Of a stretch of 8,998 bases of DNA, positions 1 through 6,761 are shown in pieces. The notes under the pieces are model-generated. The model made no database searches. It saw only the letters and a program-made list of their open reading frames with translations, and had not been told where the DNA came from. The translations under genes were made by a program, and so were the position numbers. Every line of letters starts with the position of its first letter. Positions within the stretch are counted from its first letter, which is position 1. Origin of the DNA: Acidobacteria bacterium AH-259-L09 (GTDB lineage Bacteria > Acidobacteriota > UBA6911 > RPQK01); NCBI GenBank assembly GCA_027717875.1, contig JALLOL010000091.1, forward strand, positions 1-8,998. Direction: 5' to 3'.

Positions 1-1917
1 CTTCTTGTCATCCACATCCACGTATTCCGCATCGATCACTTCTTCCTCCTCTCGACTTTCACCGGCACTTTCCGAAGAGGTCTGCTCACCCGTTTGGGCT
101 TGCTGTTGGTCTTGTTGCTGAGCTGCTTGGTACATTGCCTCGGCCAGACGATGCGACGCCTGAGTCAAGTTTTCAACCGCCTTGTTTATTCGGTCCACAC
201 CACCTTCTTCCATCGCCTTTTTGGTGTCCGCAATGGCGCTCTGGACAGCTTGAGCATCACTGTCGCTGATCTTGTCCCGATTTTCGTTGAGAATCTTCTC
301 AGTGTTATACACGAGACTGTCTGCTCTGTTACGTGCTTCGATCTCCTCTTTTTTGCGGCGATCTTCCTCGCCGTGACTTTCCGCCTCTTTGACCATATTT
401 TCGATCTCTGCGTCGGCTAAACCGCTAGAGCTGGTGATGGTAATCTTTTGTTCTTTGCCCGTGCCACGATCCTTAGCACTGACGTTCAGAATGCCGTTGG
501 CATCGATGTCAAAGGTCACCTCGATCTGAGGAATTCCGCGTGAAGCGGCAGGAATTCCAACCAGGTGAAACTTACCGAGCGACTTGTTGTCGTGGGCCAT
601 TGGACGCTCGCCCTGCAAGACATGAATCTCTACTGAAGTCTGGTTGTCTGCGGCCGTTGAGAAGACCTCTGCTTTGCGGGTGGGGATGGTGGTGTTGCGC
701 GCAATCAGTATCGTACTTACGCCCCCCAGAGTCTCAATGCCCAGCGAGAGTGGGGTAACATCCAACAGCAGCAGGTCTTTGACATCGCCACCCAAAATAC
801 CCGCCTGAACTGCGGCACCCACGGCAACGACTTCATCCGGGTTGACACCCTTATGTGCCTCTTTCTTAAAGAACTCCCTGACAATTTGCTGCACGCGCGG
901 GATACGAGTCGAACCGCCAACCAGAACCACTTCATTTACATCCTCAGGCTTCAAGCCGGCGTCCTCGAGCGCTTGTTTGCAGGGACCGAGCGTGCGCTCG
1001 AAGATATCCCCTGCCAATTGCTCAAACTTGGAGCGGGCCAACTTCATGTTCAAATGTTTCGGTCCGGCGGCATCGGCCGTGATGAAGGGGAGATTGATGT
1101 CCGTTTCCTGGGTCGTCGACAGCTCCATTTTGGCCTTCTCAGCCGCTTCCTTAAGCCGCTGCAAGGCCATCTTGTCTTGAGAGAGATCAATCCCTTGATC
1201 CTTTTTGAACTCCTCGATAATCCAATCAATGATACGCTGGTCGATGTTGTCACCGCCCAGGTGAGTGTCACCATTGGTCGATTTCACCTCGACCACGCCT
1301 TCGCCGACTTCAAGAATCGAGATATCGAAAGTCCCACCGCCGAAGTCGAAAACCGCAATGGTTTCATCCTTCTTCTGATCCAACCCATAGGCGAGCGCGG
1401 CCGCTGTCGGCTCGTTCACCAAACGCAGAACTTCCAGACCGGCAATTCGCCCCGCATCTTTTGTCGCCTGTCGCTGTGAGTCATTGAAATATGCCGGAAC
1501 GGTAATGACCGCTTGGGTCACCTTTTCGCCCAAATACTCTTCAGCAGCGGCTTTCAATTTTTGCAGGATCATGGCTGAGATTTCAGGTGGGGGAAGCTGC
1601 TTGCTTCCGATCTCTACCCAGGCATCTCCATTGGAAGCCCTGATGACTTTAAAAGGGACCATCTTGATCTCTTCGGGAACCTCACCACGCTTGCGCCCCA
1701 TGAAACGCTTGATGGAGTAAACAGTGTTCTCCGGATTCGTAACCGCCTGGCGTTTGGCCACCTGACCCACCAACCGCTCTTCATTCTTGGCGATGGCCAC
1801 TACCGACGGGGTCAGCCGACTCCCTTCCGGGTTGGTAATAATGGTCGGCTCACCCCCTTCCATCACCGCAACAACCGAGTTGGTCGTTCCTAAGTCAATT
1901 CCAATGATTTTACCCAT
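1..1917 (-). CDS. dnaK: Chaperone protein DnaK (Hsp70), stop codon just outside window
   Basis: This is an ATP-dependent cytosolic Hsp70 chaperone that works with DnaJ and GrpE. The frame is open for exactly 639 codons from the ATG at 1917 to the window edge. The last residues read [14 protein letters not shown], the usual DnaK C-terminus, so only the stop codon is probably missing; E. coli DnaK has 638 residues. The nucleotide-binding domain carries [12 protein letters not shown] near residues 5-16, the phosphate-2 motif [21 protein letters not shown] and the adenosine motif [10 protein letters not shown]. The interdomain linker DLLLLD is at 381-386, followed by the substrate-binding domain ([10 protein letters not shown]) and a helical lid. 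The tail is Gln-rich, then acidic. An AAGGAGG ribosome binding site fixes the start, and a consensus-like promoter lies upstream. Neither grpE nor dnaJ is visible; dnaJ could follow beyond position 1. The family call is essentially certain. Confidence 0.98.
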   Translation of the reverse strand, partial: MGKIIGIDLGTTNSVVAVMEGGEPTIITNPEGSRLTPSVVAIAKNEERLVGQVAKRQAVTNPENTVYSIKRFMGRKRGEVPEEIKMVPFKVIRASNGDAWVEIGSKQLPPPEISAMILQKLKAAAEEYLGEKVTQAVITVPAYFNDSQRQATKDAGRIAGLEVLRLVNEPTAAALAYGLDQKKDETIAVFDFGGGTFDISILEVGEGVVEVKSTNGDTHLGGDNIDQRIIDWIIEEFKKDQGIDLSQDKMALQRLKEAAEKAKMELSTTQETDINLPFITADAAGPKHLNMKLARSKFEQLAGDIFERTLGPCKQALEDAGLKPEDVNEVVLVGGSTRIPRVQQIVREFFKKEAHKGVNPDEVVAVGAAVQAGILGGDVKDLLLLDVTPLSLGIETLGGVSTILIARNTTIPTRKAEVFSTAADNQTSVEIHVLQGERPMAHDNKSLGKFHLVGIPAASRGIPQIEVTFDIDANGILNVSAKDRGTGKEQKITITSSSGLADAEIENMVKEAESHGEEDRRKKEEIEARNRADSLVYNTEKILNENRDKISDSDAQAVQSAIADTKKAMEEGGVDRINKAVENLTQASHRLAEAMYQAAQQQDQQQAQTGEQTSSESAGESREEEEVIDAEYVDVDDKK

Positions 1918-1923
1918 TCAAAA

Positions 1924-1932
1924 TTCCTCCTT
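1924..1932 (-). promoter_or_regulatory. Ribosome binding site of dnaK
   Basis: The minus strand reads AAGGAGGAA, ending 6 nt before the ATG at 1917. It is a near-perfect Shine-Dalgarno sequence and settles the dnaK start. Confidence 0.85.
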
Positions 1933-1979
1933 CACTGCCGGCAAAAACGACTGTGCCGCAAAAACTTTAGTACATTTTC

Positions 1980-2008
1980 AATATAAGATGTGAGTCTGCT
2001 CGTGTCAA
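1980..2008 (-). promoter_or_regulatory. Sigma70-type promoter of dnaK
   Basis: On the minus strand a perfect -35 box TTGACA (2003-2008) is followed by a 17-nt spacer (1986-2002) and a -10 box TATATT (1980-1985, five of six consensus bases). Transcription would start near 1973 and give a leader of about 55 nt. I see neither a sigma32-like box nor a CIRCE operator (TTAGCACTC-N9-GAGTGCTAA) in or near it. dnaK may therefore be transcribed by the housekeeping sigma factor, with heat control, if any, by another mechanism. Confidence 0.75.
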
Positions 2009-2020
2009 AGTCGGGATTTG

Positions 2021-2031
2021 GGGTCAGACCC
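2021..2031. repeat. 11-bp palindrome GGGTC-A-GACCC
   Basis: A perfect 5-bp inverted repeat with a 1-nt centre lies 12 nt upstream of the dnaK -35 box. It could be an operator half-site pair. It could also be a remnant of a REP-like sequence, since GGGTCAGACCC-type palindromes are familiar from dispersed bacterial repeats. The sequence alone does not decide between them. Confidence 0.4.
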
Positions 2032-2043
2032 TTACGTCCCTAG

Positions 2044-2169
2044 GTCCGGATTATTCATAAATGTCTGGCCAATCCACCGCTAAGGCGCCAAGGGCGCCAA
2101 GATAACGGTCGCCTTAGCGTCCTTTGCGTCTTGGCGGTTCATTCCCACACCTTTATGAATAATCCGGAC
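2044..2169. repeat. 126-bp inverted-repeat (MITE/REP-like) element
   Basis: The ends are perfect 18-bp inverted repeats: GTCCGGATTATTCATAAA at 2044-2061 and its complement at 2152-2169. Between them lie two arms, about 2076-2105 and 2106-2137, built from degenerate units of the form CGCCAAGRN or CGCTAAGG. The arms are themselves imperfect inverted copies: about 23 of 30 positions match, and several mismatches become G-U pairs in RNA. The whole element can fold into one long hairpin. It has no coding capacity. It lies between the nitrilase-family gene and the dnaK promoter. The arrangement resembles non-autonomous palindromic elements; I cannot name a family. Confidence 0.75.
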
Positions 2170-2206
2170 TAGTTGCGCCACCGGCAGCGCTGGATCATTC
2201 AGGCGA

Positions 2207-2234
2207 GAAACTTCGGTGTCCCAATTGAAGTTTC
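2207..2234 (-). terminator. Stem-loop after the hydrolase gene, possible terminator
   Basis: A perfect 8-bp inverted repeat (GAAACTTC and GAAGTTTC on the plus strand) encloses a 12-nt loop and starts 5 nt beyond the stop codon of the hydrolase gene. The stem is AT-rich and no U tract follows, so a canonical intrinsic terminator is not supported. It may instead protect the mRNA end or be fortuitous. Confidence 0.35.
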
Positions 2235-2238
2235 AGGA

Positions 2239-3204
2239 CTAGAGGCCTTTGTGGTTAAAGCGGACGGCACGCGTGTCCTCTTCACAACCCGTGCGCACCG
2301 TCAATAAGTTATAGAGCTCCGGGCGCCGCGTCTTGATCCACCGTTTGCCGGTACTCTCCTGTAGAAGCGATGCATCCAGATTGGCAATGACCATGTCGTC
2401 GCCCGCCTTCCAGGTCTCCGCCAGAATCCGGCCGTAGGGGTCAATAATCATGGCGTTTCCAGTGCGAATCTCGTCGTCGTCGATCCCTACTCCATTACTG
2501 AACACGAGAAAAAGGCCATTATCATGCGCGCGGGTGGGAAGCCAACGCATCAGCCACTCTCTTCCCTTCGGGCCCCGAAGCTCTGCCTCGATGGCTTCTG
2601 GATTCCTTTCGCGATTATCCCAAAGAGCGCGATCCACCTTGCCCATGGTGTGTGGATTTATAGAGCCACAGCCTCCCGTTTGATGCGGCGCCAGTAAGAT
2701 TTCGGCACCTTTCAGCGCCGTGATCCGCACATTTTCGCCAATGTTGTTGTCATAGCAAGTGAGCACCCCGACTCGGCACTCATGGGGAGTCTCAAAGACG
2801 GTGAACTCCGAACCCGAACTGACGTATTTGCTGATAAAAGCATGTATTTTTCGATGACGCTGGCAATCCCCGTTGGGCATGGCGATTAGATAAGTATTGT
2901 AAAGACTGCCCTCATCCGCCAGTTCGATCAGCCCAGCACCGATCGTCATGTTGTATTCTGTGGAGAGACTCGAGATCTCCTGGCAGCAGGGACCTCCGAA
3001 AACCGGTTCGGCCAAGGCTTCCAACTGACTGCGTGAAAGGTGTCTGAGATGCCAGTATCCGGAAAGACAACATTCCGGCAAACAAATGATCTCCACGCCT
3101 TGACGGGCCGCTTCCTTTACAAAACCGCGGACCTTACTGAGATTGGCCTCCTTGTCTCCCGGTGCATGCTCAAACTGAACCGCGGCCACAGAAATGTTTC
3201 TCAT
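2239..3204 (-). CDS. Carbon-nitrogen hydrolase (nitrilase superfamily)
   Basis: The 321-residue product belongs to the nitrilase/amidase superfamily, cytoplasmic enzymes that hydrolyse C-N bonds through a Glu-Lys-Cys triad. The triad is visible: Glu44 in the ICLPE strand, Lys119 in HRKIHAF and Cys150 in GVLTCYDNN. The segment ILLAPHQTGG and the C-terminal IIDPYGRILAE are also typical, and there is no signal peptide. The start is ATG 3204: AAGGAGG lies 2 nt upstream, and the ATG overlaps the stop of the SUMF1-type gene as ATGA, indicating translational coupling. The frame is open further upstream, but that part is antisense to the preceding gene. The substrate cannot be told; an amidase, N-carbamoyl hydrolase or nitrilase are all possible. 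Linkage to an oxidoreductase and a secreted SUMF1-type protein suggests a nitrogen-containing organic substrate, which is inference. Confidence 0.88.
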   Translation of the reverse strand: MRNISVAAVQFEHAPGDKEANLSKVRGFVKEAARQGVEIICLPECCLSGYWHLRHLSRSQLEALAEPVFGGPCCQEISSLSTEYNMTIGAGLIELADEGSLYNTYLIAMPNGDCQRHRKIHAFISKYVSSGSEFTVFETPHECRVGVLTCYDNNIGENVRITALKGAEILLAPHQTGGCGSINPHTMGKVDRALWDNRERNPEAIEAELRGPKGREWLMRWLPTRAHDNGLFLVFSNGVGIDDDEIRTGNAMIIDPYGRILAETWKAGDDMVIANLDASLLQESTGKRWIKTRRPELYNLLTVRTGCEEDTRAVRFNHKGL

Positions 3205-4361
3205 AAGCCTCCTTCGTCCTTTGAAAGCCGCTGAAGTGCACGGAAGCCCACCAAGCCACTGCCTTTTAACGGCAACTGAGTGGCCCCCGTAACAGCATCG
3301 ACACCCCCCGGAATGGACCTCCAGGATCCCCCTCGTATCATCCTGAAACCGTCCAAATCCGCATGAAAAGAGGTGGAATACCAATCCAGTGTCCATTCCC
3401 CAACGTTGCCTGCCATATCGCAAGCGCCATAAGGACTGTTGAATTCTTCGAAACTGCACACGGGCGCCACATAGGGGAATCCGTCCTCATCGGAATTGTG
3501 ATTACACCGGTGAATGTCCCCCGCGTCAGGTTCCTCATTTCCCCAAGGATAAGTTCGTTCCGGGAAAGGATTGGGCCGCTTTTCGATTTCATCGCCATCC
3601 AGGTAAAGCCCACCGCGATAGGCCTTTTCCCACTGCGCCTCCGTGGGCAGTGTCAAACCACACCACTGCAAAAACGCCAGGGCATCGTACCAGGACACGA
3701 CCGTCACCGGGTAGTTCTCTCTTCCTGGTCCTGCAGCGTAGGTGTAGTTCGGCGATTCACCGGCTCGAACGATTCCACACCGTTGAGGATCCGACATCCG
3801 TTCATCCCAACCCGCTCCCTCTGCGCCGACCTCATTCAAGTAATCGACGTACATTGACACGGTGGTCTCATGCTTAGCCAAGTAGAACAGGCGAAGGCTT
3901 GAGACGCGCTGCTCGCGCCTGGTCTCGTCGTAACCCCCACCCGGTAAACTTTTCATGAGGAATCGTCCTTTCGGGACGCGAACCATCTTAATTCCACGCA
4001 CACGAACCTTTATACGATCCGAGGCCAAACCACCTGTTTCACGGATTCCCCACCATATATTTCTCTTCTTGCCCGGGCTCTCCACCAGACCGTGCCCCTC
4101 GCCTCTGACAGAGCTAACGGGCAGGGGTTTCCACAGAGCACCGGAGTCCGTGCTGTAGCGGATGAATATATAGGCGGGTGAATTGGGTGAAATATCAGGA
4201 TCGTTTAAATCATAGGTGATCACCATCCGCGGGCCGCCCATTTCCGTTCTCTCCAGCTTGGTCTCCACATTGGAGATGTCGACCCACTGCGAATAGGAGA
4301 ACTCGACGGAAGCCAAGATAAGAGAAAGAATCAGCGGAAAACCGCGGATGCTAAACTTCAT
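3201..4361 (-). CDS. Secreted SUMF1-domain protein lacking FGE catalytic cysteines
   Basis: The 386-residue product starts with a Sec signal peptide (MKFSIRGFPLILSLILASVE, likely cleavage after SYS at residue 24, no lipobox Cys). Next comes a beta-rich region at about 26-123 (VITYDLNDPD, IRYSTDSGALW, ESPGKKRNIWWG) of a type often fused to SUMF1 domains. A SUMF1/FGE-sulfatase domain runs from about 126 to 378: LPTEAQWEKAYRGG, YPWGNEEP, DMAGNVGEWTLDWY, RGGSW at 343-347 and VGFRAL near the end. The active-site cysteines of formylglycine-generating enzyme (336 and 341 in human) align here with Ser349 and Val354, so sulfatase activation is unlikely. A binding or structural role, or a different oxidation chemistry, is more likely. 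The ATG at 4361 overlaps the oxidoreductase stop by 11 nt with no clear ribosome binding site. I prefer it to the ATG at 4448 because it directly precedes the signal peptide. Confidence 0.88.
   Translation of the reverse strand: MKFSIRGFPLILSLILASVEFSYSQWVDISNVETKLERTEMGGPRMVITYDLNDPDISPNSPAYIFIRYSTDSGALWKPLPVSSVRGEGHGLVESPGKKRNIWWGIRETGGLASDRIKVRVRGIKMVRVPKGRFLMKSLPGGGYDETRREQRVSSLRLFYLAKHETTVSMYVDYLNEVGAEGAGWDERMSDPQRCGIVRAGESPNYTYAAGPGRENYPVTVVSWYDALAFLQWCGLTLPTEAQWEKAYRGGLYLDGDEIEKRPNPFPERTYPWGNEEPDAGDIHRCNHNSDEDGFPYVAPVCSFEEFNSPYGACDMAGNVGEWTLDWYSTSFHADLDGFRMIRGGSWRSIPGGVDAVTGATQLPLKGSGLVGFRALQRLSKDEGGL
3207..3213 (-). promoter_or_regulatory. Ribosome binding site of the hydrolase gene
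   Basis: AAGGAGG on the minus strand lies within the last codons of the upstream gene and ends 2 nt before the ATG at 3204. The spacing is tight, but the match rules out the longer open frame that extends to 3459. Confidence 0.7.
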
Positions 4362-5679
4362 CCGGTAGAGGCCATTGACTGCGGTATTTGTGCTTGAGGT
4401 ACCGGTTGGCTTCCTCGTCGTTGGCAAATGTTTCGGTCTTTGGATCAAATCTCAGTTTGCGGTTTCCTGCCCGGTAGGAAATGTTCCCCAGGTGGCAGAG
4501 CAAAGCTGAACGATGGCCCTCTTCAATATCGGCATTGGGTTTCTTACGAGTCCGGACACACTCGATGAAATTCTCCAGATGCTCATCCGTCGACTGACGT
4601 CCGTAATGTGATGCCGCTAATTTGCCCTCAGCGTCATAGACCAACCATCCTCCGCCGTGGCGTCCAAAAATCATCATCCCGTTTGTGCCAAAAACCTCTA
4701 TTTTGGTGCTGTTGAACTGCCAATCCGGGAATTGGTTGGAATCTCGAATGCTGTGAGCCGTTTTTTTCATGTAATGAGCCCAAAGCGTGCCCTGGAGAAT
4801 CAGCGTCAGCCCGCCCGGGTATCCGTGGGTCACGAATTGCGTGTCGGGGATTTCCCTTCCGTCGTGATAGGCGAAAATACCTCCCGCATGGCTTACGGTT
4901 TCCGGGTAAGGTCGATCAATGAGAGACCGAGCCAGATCGATTTGATGAACGGCGTCATCGGTGATCTTGCCGCTGGAATAGTCCCAGAAGTTCATCCACC
5001 AGCGACCGGGACTGTAAGGACGCTTGCGGGCCGGACCGCACCAGAAGTCCCAGTCCAGGCTTTTGGGAGGGTGCTGTTCCGGACCTCTGGGTTTCTCCCT
5101 GTCCTGGATCATGTTCAAGACACGTACCAAGCGGATGTCGCCAAGCTTTCCAGAACGGAGGTATTTGACGGCCTTGCCAAAGTAGGGTGCGCTGCGGCAC
5201 TGCATTCCGACCTGAACGACCCTTTCGTATTTGCGAGCTGCCTCAACCATTTTTCTCCCTTCCCACACATTGTTGGAGGCCGGCTTTTCGACATAGACGT
5301 CTTTTCCCGCCTGGCAGGCCATGATGGTGCCCAGCGCATGCCACTGATTAGGGGTTGCGATGATGAGAGCGTCAACCTGCCGGTCATCCAGGATCCTTCT
5401 GAAATCCTTTACCAGCTTGGGATTGTCTCCAGAAGTCGAATCAACAACTTCGACCGCACGCTCAAAGCGCGATCCGTCGACATCGCAAAGATAGGCGATT
5501 GTCACATCCGACCTGGCCGCCAAACGCTCGGTAAGACGCGTGCCGCGTCCACCGATTCCCATGACTCCAAGGGTAACCTTATCATTGGGTGAGACAGCTC
5601 TCTTAGAAGAGGATGCTGCGATCATTGTTGCAGCACCAAGCGAGCCGCCCAAGAATTGCCGCCGTCCTATGGTTTTCAT
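4351..5679 (-). CDS. Tat-exported Gfo/Idh/MocA family oxidoreductase
   Basis: The 442-residue product is an NAD(P)-dependent dehydrogenase-like protein of the Gfo/Idh/MocA family, which mostly act on sugars, inositols or sugar derivatives. Residues 1-28 form a twin-arginine signal (GRRQFLGGS, then AATMIAAS), so the folded, cofactor-bound protein should be exported. The Rossmann motif is GVMGIGGRG at 38-46, with CDVD at 65-68 as the ribose-binding acidic end of beta-2. ATPNQWH (108-114), the EKP motif with catalytic Lys132, and the TDDAVHQID segment with Asp241 and His245 are all intact. The C-terminal part (STDEHLENFIECVRTRKKP, then EANRYLKHKYR) is typical of planctomycete and acidobacterial members. 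The ATG at 5679 is preceded by AAGGAGG. It is the first gene of a three-gene coupled unit and overlaps the next gene by 11 nt. The substrate is unknown. Confidence 0.93.
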   Translation of the reverse strand: MKTIGRRQFLGGSLGAATMIAASSSKRAVSPNDKVTLGVMGIGGRGTRLTERLAARSDVTIAYLCDVDGSRFERAVEVVDSTSGDNPKLVKDFRRILDDRQVDALIIATPNQWHALGTIMACQAGKDVYVEKPASNNVWEGRKMVEAARKYERVVQVGMQCRSAPYFGKAVKYLRSGKLGDIRLVRVLNMIQDREKPRGPEQHPPKSLDWDFWCGPARKRPYSPGRWWMNFWDYSSGKITDDAVHQIDLARSLIDRPYPETVSHAGGIFAYHDGREIPDTQFVTHGYPGGLTLILQGTLWAHYMKKTAHSIRDSNQFPDWQFNSTKIEVFGTNGMMIFGRHGGGWLVYDAEGKLAASHYGRQSTDEHLENFIECVRTRKKPNADIEEGHRSALLCHLGNISYRAGNRKLRFDPKTETFANDEEANRYLKHKYRSQWPLPDEV

Positions 5680-5687
5680 TGATTGTG

Positions 5688-5694
5688 CCTCCTT
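5688..5694 (-). promoter_or_regulatory. Ribosome binding site of the oxidoreductase gene
   Basis: AAGGAGG on the minus strand ends 8 nt before the ATG at 5679. It supports that start, which also places the twin-arginine motif at residues 6-7 as expected. Confidence 0.8.
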
Positions 5695-5816
5695 CGTATA
5701 TTGTTGCCACCTGATAGACTTCAGTCAGGCCTTTGCTCGCACCCGACCGAACAAGCTAAACGTGAAAGACCGTAAAGTCAGTGTCTCCTCCTTAAGCATC
5801 GTCAAAATTTGAATTA

Positions 5817-5838
5817 CCAGGGAGTTTATCCCAGGGAG
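5817..5838. repeat. Direct repeat CCAGGGAG x2 with 6-nt spacer
   Basis: Two identical 8-mers lie at 5817-5824 and 5831-5838, a 14-nt period, and the second is part of the near-palindrome TCCCAGGGA. The location over the candidate -10 and spacer of the oxidoreductase operon would suit a regulator binding site. No regulator gene is in the window. Confidence 0.3.
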
Positions 5839-5851
5839 AGCCGCGGATCAA
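5823..5851 (-). promoter_or_regulatory. Weak candidate promoter of the oxidoreductase operon
   Basis: On the minus strand TTGATC (5846-5851) and TAAACT (5823-5828) are 17 nt apart, each matching the sigma70 consensus at four of six positions. It is the best pair I found between ccmD and the oxidoreductase gene, but it could be chance. It is overlapped by an 8-bp direct repeat. Confidence 0.25.
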
Positions 5852-5896
5852 CCAGTCGAATTCAGTAGTAGATTTTTTATACCGGATCACTGGTTG
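5849..5896 (-). other. 8-bp inverted repeat over the ccmD stop codon
   Basis: CAACCAGT at 5849-5856 is complementary to ACTGGTTG at 5889-5896. The loop is 32 nt and contains a run of six T on the plus strand. The 5' arm in the transcript covers the end of ccmD. The long loop and missing U tract argue against an intrinsic terminator, and no better terminator for the ccm operon is visible. Confidence 0.25.
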
Positions 5897-6027
5897 CGCT
5901 TGTGGAGCGTTTCCGACAGAGATTTCAACTTTTTATTGATCTGCTTCTGCTTTCGAGTCAGGTAGAGCAGGTAAGAGAAAAGAATTGTCCAGATGACGAC
6001 ATAGCCTGCAAAAAGGTAAGCATTCAT
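5887..6027 (-). CDS. ccmD: Heme exporter accessory protein CcmD
   Basis: This is a small membrane protein of 46 residues. CcmD proteins stabilise the CcmABC complex and help release heme-loaded CcmE. One transmembrane helix is visible (about residues 5-23, YLFAGYVVIWTILFSYLLY), followed by a basic, probably helical cytoplasmic tail with TRKQKQINKKLK. This matches CcmD topology and size. The ATG at 6027 overlaps the ccmC stop as ATGA, so translation is probably coupled. The frame is open further upstream to 6246, but that part is antisense-like shadow inside ccmC. Short proteins of this type conserve little sequence, so the call rests mainly on size, topology and position after ccmC. Confidence 0.82.
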   Translation of the reverse strand: MNAYLFAGYVVIWTILFSYLLYLTRKQKQINKKLKSLSETLHKRNQ

Positions 6028-6761
6028 ACTCGCTCGACCCTCTCTTCCAGCAGTCTTTGGCCAACTTCTTCTGCCAGGCTGGAATTTAAACGCATGGCCA
6101 TCCTCAGCATCAGTAAGCTTAGGTAGAGAAGCGTGAAGGTGATGACTGAGACGACCAAAGCATGAATCATCTCGGGCTCCAATTGCGCTCCCGTTCCGGT
6201 GATGACGAGGGGATGGATCGTCCTCCACCAGCGAATCGAGAACCACACAATGGGCACATCAAGAAAGCCGATGATCCCGAAAACAGCACAATACCTGTAT
6301 TTCTTCTCTCCCTCCGGCAAGCTGGATCGCAGGATCAAATAAGCGATATAAATGAGCCATAACACCATGGTGGTCATGACTCGTGGATCACCCCATGGCC
6401 ACCAGGTATTCCACACCGGCTTGGCCCAAATCGGACCCGTTGTCAGAACTATAGTAGTGAAGACCACTCCGATTTCGGCCGAGGCCGCAGCCAGGTGATC
6501 CCACCACTGTTTGCGGGTGATCAGATAGGCTAGACCACCCAGAAACACACCGAAAAAAGCCAGAAAAGCGTTCCAGGCTGCCCCTACGTGAAAGTAGAAA
6601 ATCCGCTGTACCTCACCCATCACTTTCTCGGTGGGAGCGTAAAGGAAGGCCCCATAGAGAGCCAGAACCATTAGGAAATAAAGTGGAATCAATAACCAGC
6701 CGGTGATCCTAAGGTAGCGGGCTGCGGACCGCGTCAAAATGTGTTCAATCTCCCACGACAT
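6024..6761 (-). CDS. ccmC: Heme exporter/handling protein CcmC
   Basis: The 245-residue product is an inner-membrane protein of the heme-handling (HHP) family that presents heme to CcmE in the periplasm. It has about six hydrophobic segments. The tryptophan-rich WWD-type motif is at 117-127 (WNTWWPWGDPR). The two conserved heme-ligand histidines are His58 in IFYFHVGAAW and His183 in WWRTIHP. Length matches the family (about 240). The ATG at 6761 overlaps the end of ccmB by 17 nt with no clear ribosome binding site. A TTG at 6737 is a conceivable alternative start, and the longer open frame to 6809 would extend well into ccmB. The C-terminus is a short, charged cytoplasmic tail (EEVGQRLLEERVERV). 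Confidence 0.93.
   Translation of the reverse strand: MSWEIEHILTRSAARYLRITGWLLIPLYFLMVLALYGAFLYAPTEKVMGEVQRIFYFHVGAAWNAFLAFFGVFLGGLAYLITRKQWWDHLAAASAEIGVVFTTIVLTTGPIWAKPVWNTWWPWGDPRVMTTMVLWLIYIAYLILRSSLPEGEKKYRYCAVFGIIGFLDVPIVWFSIRWWRTIHPLVITGTGAQLEPEMIHALVVSVITFTLLYLSLLMLRMAMRLNSSLAEEVGQRLLEERVERV

Larger units (their letters stand above)
1918..2238. other. Intergenic region between the hydrolase gene and dnaK
   Basis: This stretch of about 320 nt has no gene. It holds, in transcription order, the hydrolase stem-loop (2207-2234), the 126-bp inverted-repeat element (2044-2169), the 11-bp palindrome (2021-2031), the dnaK promoter (1980-2008) and the dnaK ribosome binding site. Short ORFs here have no ribosome binding site or family resemblance. 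Confidence 0.8.

Noticed and set aside
853..1479. A 208-codon open frame on the plus strand
   Set aside because: It lies wholly antisense to dnaK, has no family resemblance and no ribosome binding site. It is explained by the codon bias of the opposite strand.
3205..3459. An 85-codon N-terminal extension of the hydrolase frame
   Set aside because: It overlaps the SUMF1-type gene in another frame. The AAGGAGG at 3207-3213 and the nitrilase-like start MRNISVAAVQF support ATG 3204.
4657..5592. A 311-codon open frame on the plus strand
   Set aside because: It is antisense to the Gfo/Idh/MocA gene, which has all the expected motifs. The plus-strand translation resembles nothing I recognise.
5725..5799. 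A 24-codon leader ORF upstream of the oxidoreductase (minus strand, starts MLKEETLTLRSF)
   Set aside because: It has no ribosome binding site before its ATG and no repeated codons or regulatory signature. It is likely chance.
5849..5896. Intrinsic terminator for the ccm operon
   Set aside because: The 8-bp arms enclose a 32-nt loop and there is no U tract after the second arm. It is kept only as an inverted repeat.
6028..6246. An extension of the ccmD frame into ccmC
   Set aside because: The extension is out-of-frame ccmC sequence. The ATGA overlap and the transmembrane helix directly after residue 4 support the start at 6027.
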